A stretch of DNA of 64,000 nt from Paramecium sonneborni (Eukaryota; Ciliophora; Oligohymenophorea; Peniculida; Parameciidae). The notes under the pieces were generated by a model. That model made no database searches, had not been told where the DNA came from, and was given only the letters and a program-made list of their open reading frames with translations. Location of the stretch: positions 154,418 through 218,417 of the forward strand of contig CAJJDN010000045.1 of NCBI GenBank assembly GCA_905182985.1, written 5' to 3'. Made by a program: the position numbers and the translations under genes. Position 1 is the first letter of the stretch, and each line of letters opens with the position of its first letter. This document shows positions 40,736 through 53,920 of the stretch, piece by piece.

Positions 40736-42406
40736 ATGGACTCAAATAAAAATTTGGCATTAAGAATTACTTTTGGATAAATAAAACATAAATTATTAGT
40801 TGATGATAATGAAAAATAGATTAATGAATTAAAGAATCAAATATGCAAATAATTAAGTGAAAATGGAATTGATTTGGAGTAGAATTAAATAGATCTTTAA
40901 GATGAGGATGGATTCATACTAAATGATAGTGAAAAAATTTGTAATTTACTAAAAACAAATGATATTGTATAGATAGTCTAAAAGATAGAAATTTAAAATT
41001 AAGATTAACATTAATACTAACAAGAACAATAAGTAATTTAAGAACTAAATTAATAAGAGAATCTTGATCAAAATAATGATCCTATTGAGGCAATTGTAGT
41101 ATTATTTGATACATCAGGTTCAATGGGTGCTACTTTTTTCTAGGATGATTAATTATCAAGAATAGGAGCTGTAAATGCATTTTTCTCAGCATTTGCTGAT
41201 AAAACATTGACTTTTGAATTTAATCATATAGTAAAATTAGTATGTTTCGAATCTTTTATAGCAGATAAATGTGAATTCACAAATGATTTCAATAAATTTA
41301 TTAAATTAGTTGATGATGCATCTCCAGGAACTGGAACTAAATGTTATGATGCTATAGGCTATGCAATTGATTAATTAAAAGAAATAAAGAAAAAATATCC
41401 AAATATAATATTAAGAATAATTGCTCTAACAGATGGAGAAGATAATGAATCAAAGGAAAACCCATAAAGTTTAATTTCAAGAATTTTTGAAAATTAAATT
41501 ATTATAGATTCATTTGTTGTAAGTAATGATTGTTAAGGTTTAAAAACACTTACTCATGCTAGTAGTGGTAGATGTTATTGTCCTCAAACTTTAGCTGAAG
41601 GTATGTCTTTATTTGAAATTGAAAGTATTTTAAGTGTAAATCATAGAGAATAAAAAGAATATCCTAAATAAATATTAGATTTAAATTAATTAAAAAATAA
41701 ACCATTTGATACTGAAGGAATGAAAGTTATATCTATGGATGTCTAAAAAATTGCTGTAATGAAAAAAGAAGAAATTTTAAATAAAATATCTTAAATCTAG
41801 AATGTTACTCAAAATACATCCTCTACTTCATCGTCTTCTGCAAAAAATTGTGCTGTTCGAATATTAAAAGAACTAGAGCAAATTACTTCATTTGGAGATA
41901 AACTGAATTTCAAATGCTATCCCACTGCAAATGATATTAAAACATGGAAAATTTTACTTTATGGCCCTAAAGGAACTGTTTATGAAGATGGATTATACAT
42001 TTTAAGCTACATCTTCCCTCAAGACTATCCCTTCAAAGCTCCTAAAGTGTAATTTATTACTAAAATGTATCATCCTAATGTCAGTAGAGGAGGATCAATT
42101 TGTTTAGATATTCTAATTAATTCTTGGACACCTTTATAAACTACAACCAAAGTACTTGAATCTATTTTAACTATGCTCTAAAATCCTAATACTGATAATG
42201 CTTTGGATTGTAATATTGCATCAATTTATCAACTTGAACCAGAATTATTTAAAGAAAATGCTTTAAAAGAAAAATTAGAAGTAGCTTCTCCATCTGAAGA
42301 TAATCTATTGAAAAATATATTAGGAGATATTGAAGATAATTCTCAAGAATACATAGACACTAAAAAAGAATTATTATCTTGGTTGCAATATTAAAAAAAT
42401 AAATGA
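40736..42406 (+). CDS. VWA domain - E2 ubiquitin-conjugating enzyme fusion
   Basis: A single uninterrupted frame of 557 codons. Three parts are visible. Residues 1-90 resemble a ubiquitin-like or similar small beta-grasp module (LALRITFGQIKHKLLVDD). Residues about 118-305 form a von Willebrand factor A domain with an intact MIDAS start DTSGSMG, the downstream TG-T (GTGTKCYDA) and LTDGEDNE. Residues about 372-520 form a UBC-fold E2: LYGPKGTVYEDGLY, YPFKAPKVQFITKMYHPN (HPN at 446-448), catalytic cysteine 456 in SICLDIL and the NSWTPLQTTTKVL helix. A short tail follows. All key E2 residues are present, so ubiquitin (or UBL) transfer is expected, with the VWA domain possibly providing metal-dependent substrate binding. 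No introns. It is separated by 183 bp from the preceding gene. Confidence 0.93.
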
Positions 42407-43614
42407 ATATTGTCTTATCTATATACCATATAAATAAATTTAATATTAAATTATTCAAATTAAAAACATCAACTTCAATTTTTGTCTATAAGTATATAGA
42501 TTATTATAAATAAGAAAGATACAAAAGATCAATCAATATAAGTATGATTATCACTATATTATTAGATAATAAATATTAATGATTCCTATCAACGTTATTT
42601 ATTTAAATGAAAAAATACTTATACTTATCAATTTTATTCTAAATATTTTAACATGTGATCTTTAATATATAAAATTAACAACCTCAATATTTAGCATAAA
42701 GGTTTTCAATAAATAATTTGAATATTATCAATCAATTTAAACTTATATTTACTTTTAAATTAAATTCAAAAGAATATATGATTTTGTGATTATAAATATT
42801 AGTAATAAATTGAGATGAGAACTTTAGCTAATTATATAAATGAGGAGAATCATAGATTTTAATAATAAATGATGAAAATAAAATTTTCACTGATCTCTTC
42901 ATAATAATCAAATAAATTTATAACTATTTTAGGGAAATATTTTAATTATTATTTTAGCTATGATTTTTAGATTGAGGCTACTAAATGCTTTTAGAATGTA
43001 GCCATAAAAATTTTCACATAATGATGAATTAAATTTCGTAATAATATTTAAAACATTTTGCTTTTGCTAACAATAATTTATCAGATCTTAAGAATTTTTG
43101 TTAAATTGAAATAAACTATAATTATAAATAGAATTTCTTCAAATAGAGATTATAATTAAACGTATAATATTCGATAAAAATTTTAAAGTTGAGAAGCTTA
43201 ATTGAATTTTCAAATGAGTTTTGATTGGATAAATATAGAAAGAAGTTCAATAATCATATATTAATTTTGTATTTTTCTTCATTTTAAATGATATATTTGA
43301 AAAACTTGAATTTAATTTGTATAAATTCTTTTGAAAAACCAAGAAATAATATATTGTACAAAATTTTATCTAAAAAATATTTTATTAAGATCGTATTGAA
43401 GATTTTATTAATCTTTTGCAACGACAACAATTTGAAAATTCTCTGTTTTTGATAAAATTTTTTATTTTATAAATTTATTTGGAAGAAGTATCCTGTTTTA
43501 CATAATAAGATTTGTTATAATTTTTAAGTTTATAAACAAAAATTTTTAAATCAATTTGTTGCTACATAGCCAATTAAGAAACAAATTAGAGCAGAAAAAA
43601 AAATATGTTAAACA
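42407..43614. other. Long gene-free stretch
   Basis: About 1.2 kb of AT-rich DNA with no open stretch that reads as protein on either strand and no recognisable RNA gene. This is unusually long for this otherwise compact window. Confidence 0.5.
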
Positions 43615-44070
43615 CCTACATATATTTACCCTTAATTTTGATTGGTTTCTTATGTTAACAGTTAAGTTTTTTATTTTTCAATATTTGAAAGTTGTTCCTA
43701 TTAGTTATTGAATTCTATTTATAATTAATGTATTCTTTGCTTTAATTTTTAGACTTATGGATCCTCCTCTAATTCTTTTTCTTATTAATTATGAATTTTT
43801 GGTTGTTATGGTTAATGTGGATAAGATTAGGGTTTTGGGGGAGGATAATCTAATTATAAATTATTTTATGAATTTGATGATTATTTAGATGGAGTTTATT
43901 TAACTTATTAGAAAGTTGTAGATGTAAGAAATCTTTATTCAGAAGCAGAAACTCTACTAATACTTTAGGGTTATTCAGAATTCGTATATGAGTTTCTAAT
44001 TTGTTATTGTTTGATTTGTTCATTTTTTTTTAATAAAGCATTTTATTCATAAGTGAATTCTTATTAATGA
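43615..44070 (+). other. Possible small secreted Gly/Tyr-rich protein, frame unresolved
   Basis: An ATG at 43615 opens with a good signal-peptide-like segment (MLNTYIYLPLILIGFLC), and candidate introns of 31 and 23 nt follow. Downstream, a frame reads GCYGQCGQDQGFGGGQSNYK and continues to TGA 44068-44070. However, an in-frame TGA at 43792-43794 and incompatible intron phases prevent a clean join. It may be a decayed gene or one with an unrecognised intron. No family was identified. Confidence 0.3.
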
Positions 44071-44253
44071 TAAATACTTTCCTCAATGTTTTTATTCAAG
44101 GATATTGATTGATTAATAATGTTTGACTATTTAGTCAATTAATTTTAATCGATAGTAATAATTTCTATTTTAATTTTTTGAACAAAATAGCTATTAGAAT
44201 AAGAATCAAAATAAGTTGCAAGAGATTTAACGTCTGTCTTATTAAAATTTTAA

Positions 44254-44553
44254 TCAGTCAAATCCACAGTCAGAATTTATAGTTTTGCATTAGCTAACAT
44301 TACAATAGAATATAAGTACCTTAGAATTTTTAGCATTTGACTGTAATTTTAAAATACTATCCTGTAAATGATCCTATATGTGGCATAACTTAAATATCTT
44401 ATGTATTATTTGTTCTGATTTTGAAGGCACAATAGCTAAGATTAAATAATTTAATAACTTGTTTGGTTTATTGTTACATAGTGTGAGTGTACCTATGAAT
44501 TATCCATCAATTTTAAAGCATTCTAGTCTTTCTCCTTGTGGAAGAGTGATCAT
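44254..44553 (-). CDS. Hypothetical 99-aa protein
   Basis: An intron-less frame of exactly 100 codons, starting MITLPQGERLECFKIDGQFI, beginning 45 bp downstream of the kelch gene's stop on the same strand. Composition is balanced and protein-like, with six Cys (the last in CGFD at the end). No domain was recognised. A GT..AG segment inside could alternatively be spliced, which would change the C-terminus. The call rests on composition only. Confidence 0.4.
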
Positions 44554-44598
44554 AAATTAAATTAAACAAAAATAAAAATTTCAATTTTGGTTTTATAA

Positions 44599-46664
44599 TC
44601 ATTACTCAATAATTTTAAAATCACTTGTCGTTCTACGGCTATTTCTTCTGCTTAAATCATTAAATTAATTTTTGAGAATTTCTAATTTAGCTTATTCTCT
44701 CTTGTTTTTGTATTCGCTCACCAAGGATGAATGATTTTATTAAGGCAGTGGCATAAAACTTTTAAAATTGCTATAACATAATCTTTGAATTTCATTTTCT
44801 TATATTTTTTTTTGTTTAAGATCTGGATCTTCAGCTTCATTATAATATTCAGTCTTAAAGACTTTAAGTGTGTTATTATTAACTAACTCATCACTATGAA
44901 TAACAACATCTTTGTTTTTGTTATTTTTATTATCTTTAATCATTTTAGCCACTTTATTTTAATCTAATTCTAATAATTAGATGTCAGCATTAGCAAAAAC
45001 ATGTTAAGCATATCCTCCGAAAATAAGTATTTTAGAATCTATAGATACACTTGAATGTCTACATTTACCATGTTTTCTATTTAAATGGAAATGATTACAA
45101 TTATTAGATCTACTAAACCTAAGACCATTAGAATTGTTATATTTGTAATACAAATATATCATTAAGTATATTTCCTTATTTAGAATCATTTCTACCTCCA
45201 TAAATGATAATAACATTAGTTTATCTAAAATAATTCATAGAATGAGAATATCGAGCTAATGGAGGTTATCCCTAATTAACAAATTTAGAATACTTTAGTT
45301 TTGATTTTAGTAATTTTGATAGGTTTGAATCCAAATTAAATAATTCTAAGATCATTAACAGCTTCTCCATTTTATAATCTACCTCCAAAAACATAAATGC
45401 CTTCAGAAGTAATAGGTAAAAAGGATTTTCCCTTCTTTTTAACCCATTCATAACTGAAATATGGATTTTCCATTTTGACTTCACTTTTAAACATGGCTAA
45501 GGAAGTTGCATCAGAAACTCCATCTAATCCAGGTGAATTTTCAATTTGAAATGATGTCCTAATATTATAATATATAAGAAAATACCATTTACAGGATTCT
45601 AAATTAAGTCCAGCTACATCTGTTAATACTTTTCCATAAGAATTGATACCTCCATAAACAATGAAATATTTTCCAACTACTTCTGCACAATGATTTCGTC
45701 TTCCTTCAACTATATCTCCATAAGGTTTAAGTTAAATCCATGTTTTATCACTTGGAGTAAATATACGAACATCTCCATAACATTCTCTCATTTTCATAGC
45801 ATTATTATATTTTTTTTCACCTCCATAAATTATTAATTATTATTTATAAAGTGTAGCTGTATGGCCAAATCTACCTTCTAACGGAACATCACCTACTCCT
45901 GTTCCTATATCTTTCCATACCCATGTTTATGTATTCAAAGTTACAAAAGTCTTAAATAAATCATTTCCTATTCCACCATACATAATACATCTATTCAAAT
46001 TTTAAATATAAGTAACTGTACATCCTTCACGAATTGGTGGTTTCCAATCTGATATTTATATATGAAACCAAAAAAACTTTAAATTTGTTGTAATCACTTC
46101 TTAGGATAATGATGGTGAAGAACATTCTTCTTACTATTAACCTACATCTTCAGTATCATTATGATTTATCTTCAAATGAACTAACTTTATTTTCTATTAT
46201 TCTTTTTATTCTTATTTTTGTATTATTGAATCTGCTACTTCTTTTACAGTCATATTCCATTTCTATTCAATTCGATTCTTGAACTTCAGTGCTTAACTAT
46301 GATTAAATTGAAGTCTATTCTTTAATTATAATGGACTATTCAGACTATTTACCAATTTATCCGCTTATGTTAACCAACTTGAATTAGTCCTCATCATCTC
46401 ATTAAATGTTCGAAAACCTGTATCATCCGATTAAGTTTATAAAAATATTAATTTGCATTCCCCCTTTGAAATTATATCATCTACAGGAGGCATTTACAAT
46501 TATTATGGCTATTTTACCATTGAGATAGAAGACTCAGTTTTTAATACTCGAGATTTTTAATGAGTCCTTGATCCCTTCTATGCTGAATCATCTCTTCCTT
46601 CTTTAAGTTCTTTTAATTTTAGAGAATATTAAATTATTAGACGCTTCCTTTTTTGAGAATCCAT
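44599..46664 (-). CDS. Kelch-repeat protein, 664 aa
   Basis: An N-terminal charged/coiled segment (MDSQKRKRLIIQYSLKLKEL start at 46664), then six or so kelch blades, each with the 'iiYGG' core and W/G pairs: CIMYGGIGNDLFKTF, LIIYGGEKKYNNAM, FIVYGGINSYGKVLTD, IYVFGGRLQNGEAVND, IIIYGGRNDSKQGNIL and LIFGGYAQHVF. A charged C-terminal helix (KNKREQAKLEILKNQ) follows. Three introns (27, 22 and 22 nt; the first is 45559-45585) give exactly 665 codons. The ATG at 46664 is preferred over one at 46493 because the 57-codon extension is open and well composed. Kelch propellers bind other proteins; the partner is unknown. Confidence 0.87.
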
Positions 46665-46934
46665 ATTTATTATTTACTATAATATTAAATCATTTTAAAG
46701 CTTAATCTTAAACAATATCTCACATTAACCTATACTAAATTCATAAAAAATCTAATTTTCATTTTATTTTTTTCTCTGTCTCATCTTCAACTTAGTGGAT
46801 TTAAAGAAAAAAATCCAGATACATTCCTATTGGGATTATTTATTTTTATTTTTTTAACAATAAAGTTTATAATTAAAATAGATTATTTGATAGCGTCAGA
46901 TATATAATTTAATAATTTCGAATGAATATTATTC

Positions 46935-47192
46935 TCATAAAATTTAACAATATTCACTATCATCTAATAAGCTTCTCTCAAAGTCTTCATATTCTTTGCA
47001 ACAATTCTAATGATAATTTTATTTATAATAAATAATAATACATCCTGGATTGGATTCTTAATCAGTGATTAAATTTAGAAACAAATAACAAGTATATGGA
47101 TAAAAATTAGTTTTCATATTTAATAAATGGCTTAGAATTTCTCTATTGTATTTGGGACACTGTTTTAAGTGAAAAGGGAATATAAACTTCAT
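46935..47192 (-). CDS. Hypothetical 85-aa protein
   Basis: An intron-less frame starting MKFIFPFHLKQCPKYNREIL and ending EYCQIL. Composition is protein-like (6 Cys, 8 Tyr, balanced charge), unlike chance frames in this AT-rich DNA. No homology was recognised, and an overlapping frame in the same strand also stays open, so the call is weak. Confidence 0.3.
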
Positions 47193-49016
47193 TCAAATGT
47201 TGATTTTTGTAATTTTATTTAATTTAGCTTAAATTTGTATTCAAACTTATTTTAACAATCAATATATTCAAATTGATTGAAAATTGAATCAGAAAATTAT
47301 TTAACAATTTTAATCCTTTAGGTAGGATGGATGTACTTTACAACTTTTCTTAATATGAGTAATATTAAATAGAAGTTTTTGTTTGTTTACATATTTATTG
47401 TCATATTAAAAACAGGAATATATTTTGAGTTATTGTATATTCTATAGAAAATCTAATTAATTCTTAATTATTTGATTTAAAATTGTTTTAGTTTATTCAA
47501 TTTTCGAGTAATTATGTCAATCTATTAAAATAGAATAGTAATTAGTAATTTCTTCATATAATTTAGTAAATTTTGATCAAAATTAATCTACGAATCATGA
47601 ATATCTTAGCATATTTTATCTTTTGATTTATCTTTAATTATCCTAATAACTAGTATGCCTCTACTCTTCATTATGTATTTAAGTTATTTGTAACTGTAAA
47701 AGCATTAATAAGAAATAAACCAAAATCTACATAACATTTATAATTTAATGATAGTTCTAGATTAACCTAAATAATTTAATCCTAAGTATATGATGAAGTA
47801 AATTTATAATTATGTTTAACGTTTTATTAGAAAAGATTTAGACCAAATATTTGGAATTCAATTCTAATCTCATTTGAATGAAAAAAGATATCTTTAACCT
47901 ATTTCAATTTAAATTAAGAAAAAAATTTATTTTATAAGGGAAGTATTGAACTTAATCTAAAATTAATAATTTAAATAAAAATATGTAAGGTAGCATTAAA
48001 GAAACTTATTATTTCCTTAATGGAAATTTAGATGCTTAAATTAAAGAAAATAAAATAAAATTCAAAAATTTTGAGAAATATCATTCAAACTAATTAAGCA
48101 AATCAATTTCAACAAGTTGGTGATCATTTTCCATATCATAATTTTGATATCTTGTATACATTTTCATAAAAAATCGTAACTAATAAATCTGCAAAAATGA
48201 CTTAAAAAGGGATCACAAAAACTCTTGAACTAACCTAGGAATACATATATTTTTTTTGGTTTTCAAAATTATATAAAGGAGGAATAAAAAAAGTTTATGC
48301 ATTTTTAATTCTTTACTAAATAACTTAAATAAAAGTAATTGACCATATTAAAATAAGGTCAATTCTCTTACCAGATTTTAGACATGATGATACTGTTAAG
48401 ATTTGATTTTAATGAAAACATCTAATTTTGAATAAATAATCCAGCTTAAATGAAGAAGATTATTTAGTTTTAAGAACAATTTATTAAAGCTTCTTTAAAT
48501 TATAAATAACTGAAAAAAAATTCTATTTTTATATCTGATATTTCTAAATATTTTTTATTAATGTTTTTTTAGTAATTTATACCTATAATTAAAAATAAGT
48601 ATAGTTTTAAAACTCAGTGAAGAAAGTTGAATGTGATATGATGTAAACAAGAATGAGTTCTTCTAAATAGTGATTCATTGGCCTCATTATGTTATTTTGT
48701 TATCTATTTTTGATGTTCAAAATTATAATTTAGTTGAAAATAAAAAAATATGTATTCATGCTTTGGATCCATTAAAAAGTAGAGTACATAAATTTTAAAT
48801 AAAAGAAAAAAAACTAAGAATGCAGATTCTAAAAATTTTTTATTGTGTTATATAATAAAAGCTTAAGAATAATTTTGTTTTAAAAAAAATATTAATTAAT
48901 GCGTAGTTTAGTAGTGTTGTTTTTTTATATGTCGTAAGAATGTCTTTGAATTTGGATGAAAATAATTAAAACATTATAACTTAAAAATATTATCGTTTTG
49001 AGGCAACTTATAATTA
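47193..49016 (+). other. Gene-poor stretch with fragmentary plus-strand frames
   Basis: From 47193 to about 47880 nothing gene-like was seen. From 47880 to 49010 several plus-strand open stretches follow one another in different frames: 47882-48406 (with ATG at 48020), 48453-48620, and about 48630-49016, ending just before the ABC transporter. One reads IVIHWPHYVILLSIFDVQ. No standard-length intron joins them. A decayed gene is the best guess; chance frames are possible. The His-Trp context vaguely recalls C48 (Ulp1-like) peptidases but is too weak to name. Confidence 0.3.
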
Positions 49017-52000
49017 ATGATCACCCAAATAAATGAAAGCGACCCTCTAAAATAAGAAAATAAGTAGTAGAATGATCCTGAAGTTTCTTATATATAGTTG
49101 TACAGGTTTGCTTCTAAAGTTGATTATGGTCTAATGTTTCTCAGTATGATTGGAGCTATTGGAAATGGATTATCTATGCCAATATATTCAATAATTTTTG
49201 GTGATCTCACTGATTCTTATGCATATGATGACGACGACACCAAAATAAAAAAGGCTGGATTCAACACATTGTAAATATTTTATGGAAATATTAGATACAT
49301 GTTGATTTTAGGAGTAGGTACACTATTAGTAACATTTTTGATGTATGCGACATTTTCTATAAGTACAGAAAATCAAACAAAAAGATTAAGGAAATGTTAT
49401 CTTAGCTCTCTCTTAAAAAAGTAAGTTATGTGGTATGATTAAATAAACACGAATGCTTTAAATTAGAAAATAAACAATGAAATATCTTCTATTTCTGATG
49501 CTATTGGAGAAAAGACTATGACCTTTACTTTTTCATTTGCTGCATTTATAAGCGGTTTCTTGGTTGGGTATATAAAGTATAAATTGATTTAATAAATTTT
49601 AGAGGTTGGAAATTAGCTTTAGTAATTACATCAGCCTTACCACTCTTAGCAATAACAATAGCATTAATAGGTTTTTCTGCATCTTGGAGGGAATAGTTTA
49701 CATTAAAATCTGATATTGATTCATCAGCTGTGGTTGAGGAAACATTAAGTTAAATCAAAACAGTAAAAATGCTTGATGGAGAAGATTTCGAGTATCAAAG
49801 GTTTAAGAAGATCATATAACATTCATCAAAGACTATAATTAAATTTGGATTATATTATGGTTTATCATTTGGATCCATGTAGGGATTTCAACAATGGACT
49901 TATGCATTAGGTATATTTTATAGTGGATAATTAGTATCAAATTAAGTAATAATAAATATTAATATTTTAATAGGTTGATATAAATTATACAGGTCCCATA
50001 TATACATCAGGTAGTATTTGTACAGTATTCTTTGCAATTTTAATGGGAAGCTTTTCATTAGGATAGATTGGCCCTTGTTTGTAAAGTTTTGCTAGGGGGA
50101 AATTGGCTGCTAAAGAAGTTTTTAAGATTTTAGATGAAAAACAAATTAAAGAGTAGAATTATGAAACAATAAATAACGATAGTTTAAATGGTTAAATTTA
50201 GTTTAGAAATGTTTCATTCACATATCCAACAAAATAAGAAGTTTAAGTATTAAAATAAGTGAGTTTCTCAATTCCATAAGGAAAGAAAATAGCATTTGTT
50301 GGAGAAAGTGGATCTGGAAAGTCTACTATTGCTTAATTATTACTTAAATTTTATGAGATAGATAGTGGTACAATTTTGATAGGTGAAGATGAAATACCTT
50401 TGAGTTAGATAGGAAAAGAGTAGTTTAGATAGAAAGTTGCTATTGTTTCTTAAGAACCTGCTCTATTTGATACAACAATAAGAGAAAACTTAAAATTAGG
50501 AAATAAAAATTGTAGTGATGAAGAGTTAATAGAAATGTTAATATCAATGAATGCATCAGAATTAATAGAGCATTTAGATACAAATGTAGGAATTAATGGA
50601 AATTAATTTAGTGGAGGTTAAAAATAGAGAATTGCAATAGCTAGAGCATTGTTATAAAAACCAGAAATTTTGATTTTGGATGAAGCGACTAGTGCATTAG
50701 ATAGAACAAATGAATATCAAATAACGAAAACAATAGATGAGTAATTTACAAATTTAACCAGAATTGTTATTGCTCATCGTTTAAGTACTATTTAAGATAG
50801 TGATTTAATAATTGTATTTTAATAAGGATAGATTGTAGGATAAGGTACACATACAGAGTTATTGTTGAATTGTTAATAATATGCTTATTTGATTTCAAAA
50901 TAATAAACAAAAGAAGATGCCGTTATGTTACCAACTTAAGTGAGTATAGAAATTGAATCAGTTAAAAAGAGAACAGATAGAACACCCAAGAGGACATAAA
51001 TTTTTGATAATTATCAATCTGAAAAATCTAAGATTAGATTGATAGATACATAAAATGAAATTATTAAGTTGTCAATAGTTAGATAGGAAACATCATAAAA
51101 ATAAGATAAAGTAGAAATGAATGAAAAATCATTTATGTAGACTTTGAAAGATCTAATTTTACTTAACTATAAAGAAATCCATTATTTAATTATTGGATGT
51201 ATAGCAGCCTGTGTTAATGGATCAATTTATCCATTATTTTCTCAGGTGATAGCAGAAGTGATTGAAGCCCTTTTAATTAATAATCCTCAATTCAATATAG
51301 AAAATAGCACACCTGATTAGATACAATATAGAGTAGATGCTTTAAAAGAATCGATATTAAAATGCGAAACTAACTTATTTATTTTAGGATTTGTATACTT
51401 TATTTCAACAACAATAGAATGCTTTTGTTTTAGTGTTTATTCTGAAAGGTTGACAATTAGAATGAAATTAGAAATGTTTCATAAATACTTACGATTACCT
51501 GTAGGATTTTATGATAATCCAAATAATAATGTAGGATTTTTGACTACTCGAGTTAATACAGATTCAAGAACAGTATAATAACTCTTTTAAAATATTGTTG
51601 GATTTAAGTGTTAATATTATGCAGCTATTTTTGTAGGATTCACTTTAGCATTTGTTTCTTCCTGGAAATTAACCTTATTAGCAATAGGAATAGCTCCATT
51701 ATCTTATTTAGGGAGTAAATTAAGTTCAAAGTATGTTGTAGGTTCATAATAATCATTTTGTGAATAAGTATATGTAACAAGTAACAGAATATTAATGGAA
51801 ACCTTAACAAATATACGTACTGTGTATTCATTAAGAGCTGAGAATGTTTTGGTTGAATAATATACTAAACTTTTAGAATAGCCAAGTAAATAAGCTAAAA
51901 AACTTGGAGCTTGGATTGGGGTTAGTTCAGGATATGCATAGATGAAACCATTTTTAGTTAATGGATATCTTTTTTTTATGGGAACTCTTCTACTTTATTA

Positions 52001-53010
52001 TGATGATCTACCTGTACTAGGAATCTATTAGACTATTTTAGCAATTATATTTGCAGTTGTTGGAGGTGCCAAAGATATATATTTTCAATCTGATAATAAT
52101 AAGGCTAAATAAGCAATTAACTATTATTTTAATTTATTAGATGTTGAGGATGAATTGTAAAAAGAGGATAAATTAAAATCATAAAAATTGAAAGTACCTA
52201 TTCTAGGAAATTTGGAATTCAAAGATGTTACTTTTAGTTATCCACAGAGACCAAATATATTTGTACTCAACAACTTAAATCTCAGAATTGATGCGTGTAC
52301 TACTGTTGGCTTTGTTGGTTCTTCTGGATGTGGTAAATCAACATTGTTTTAACTTTTAATGAGATTCTATGATGTTGATTCTGGAGATATTTTATTAGAT
52401 GGTAAATCTATTTACGATTTTGATTTAAAATATTTAAGGTAACATTTTGCAATTGTTTAACAAGAACCATAATTATTTAATGAAACAATTTCATACAATA
52501 TTCAATATAATATCAAAAGTATAACATAAGAAGATATTGAGAATGCAGCTAAACTTTCACATGCTTATGACTTTATAATGCAAGAAGATTTTGGAGGTTT
52601 TTAAAAAAAGGTAGGCAGTAAAGGAAGTTTGATTTCAGGTGGATAAAAATAAAGAATTGCCATTTCAAGAGCAGTTCTAAGAAATTCAAGTGTATTTTTA
52701 TTTGATGAAGCTACAAGTGCATTAGATTCTAATGTTGAATCAATGGTTTAAAAATAATTAGAGGAATATTTGATTGGAAAAACAGCCATTGTAATAGCTC
52801 ACAGAATATCAACTATTAAGGTATATAATTCGAATATTATTTTAGAACTGTAAAGTTATATATGTTTTTGATAAAGGTTAGGTAATTGAATAAGGAGATT
52901 ATAATTATCTTGTAAGTTAAAGGGGCCATTTTTACAATCTCGAATAGGGACTTCTTAATTAATATTAAGAGAATGAGATTAGCTTCTAATAGGATGATGT
53001 TAAAGCATGA
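49017..53010 (+). CDS. Full-length ABCB/MDR-type ABC transporter
   Basis: An ATP-driven membrane exporter of 1,304 residues with the order TMD1-NBD1-TMD2-NBD2. NBD1: Walker [10 protein letters not shown] (near residue 411), signature FSGGQKQR, Walker [13 protein letters not shown] and the H-loop IAHRLST. NBD2: Walker [10 protein letters not shown] (near 1083), signature ISGGQKQR, Walker [13 protein letters not shown] and IAHRIST. Each TMD has about six hydrophobic helices, the first beginning [20 protein letters not shown]. Three introns (49577-49602, 49946-49973, 52821-52845) leave exactly 1,305 codons. Both ATPase sites look intact. The substrate cannot be inferred. The linker (residues about 600-720) is Lys/Gln-rich with possible phosphosites. 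Confidence 0.95.
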
Positions 53011-53046
53011 GTATATTAATTATTTTCAAATTAATTAAATTTATAA

Positions 53047-53920
53047 TCATTTACTATGATCAATTCCTTTAAAATATTTATTTCTTATGTAATCTTTAAC
53101 TTCTTCTAAAACTCCTTCATTTTCAAAATCATGAATTGAAAAATCATATTTATTTTAGATTTATCTAATATTCTTGTTGACTATATCATCAACTATCATT
53201 TTATCATCTTCAGGTAATGGCTGTTTATTCCAAATAGCAGGTTTCTCGTAAGTTGGAGCATTATTTAATACAGATAGTAATTCATGAACTTCTCCTAATT
53301 CTTAATGATATATAACAGTTATATTTATACCTTAAATCAATTACTTTCGATTCTATTCAACAGTTGGTTGTGATTATAAGAATGTGGCATAAGTCTTATA
53401 ATATTCCATATGTAATCTTTAAAAACTTTCAACTTATTTTGAACCCTATAATCTTGTATTTTAATTAAATTATTCAACCAGATCTTTTATTTCGGTCGGA
53501 TTAGGTTTTTTATAAATGTTTTTTGCTTATTCAACATATCTTTTCCCATAATTATCAATTCTTGGTTTTCTAACATCTACTTAATTTAAATCAATCTTTA
53601 TGTCAGGTTCTTTAACCTAAATAAAAAATCCATTTTACCTATCCCTCATCAAAAATCTCTTTAATTTACTAAAACACTATAGCATTTCTTTCTAAAAGCA
53701 TAGTATTAATTTCTTTCATATCCATTGCTTCTATGATTTTAAACTCTAGTTATTTCAAATGTAATTCCTCTTGCTTTTTTCTAACATCCTACCTAACTTT
53801 ATCCATTTAAGTTTATTTCATTCTTTCTTATTCATTATTTTCAAAAACACCAGAGCTTTTGATAGTTTGATTAAAATTTTATGTTTAATTTGGTTTTTGG
53901 GAGGAATTGGGTCTTCGCAT
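53047..53920 (-). CDS. Coiled-coil protein, unknown, 283 aa
   Basis: Starts MRRPNSSQKPNQTQNFNQ, a disordered N-terminus, then a charged helix (MKQTQMDKVRQDVRKKQEEL) and mixed helical sequence; one 22-nt intron and 284 codons exactly. No domain was recognised. It is convergent with the ABC transporter, whose stop is 36 bp away. Confidence 0.7.
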
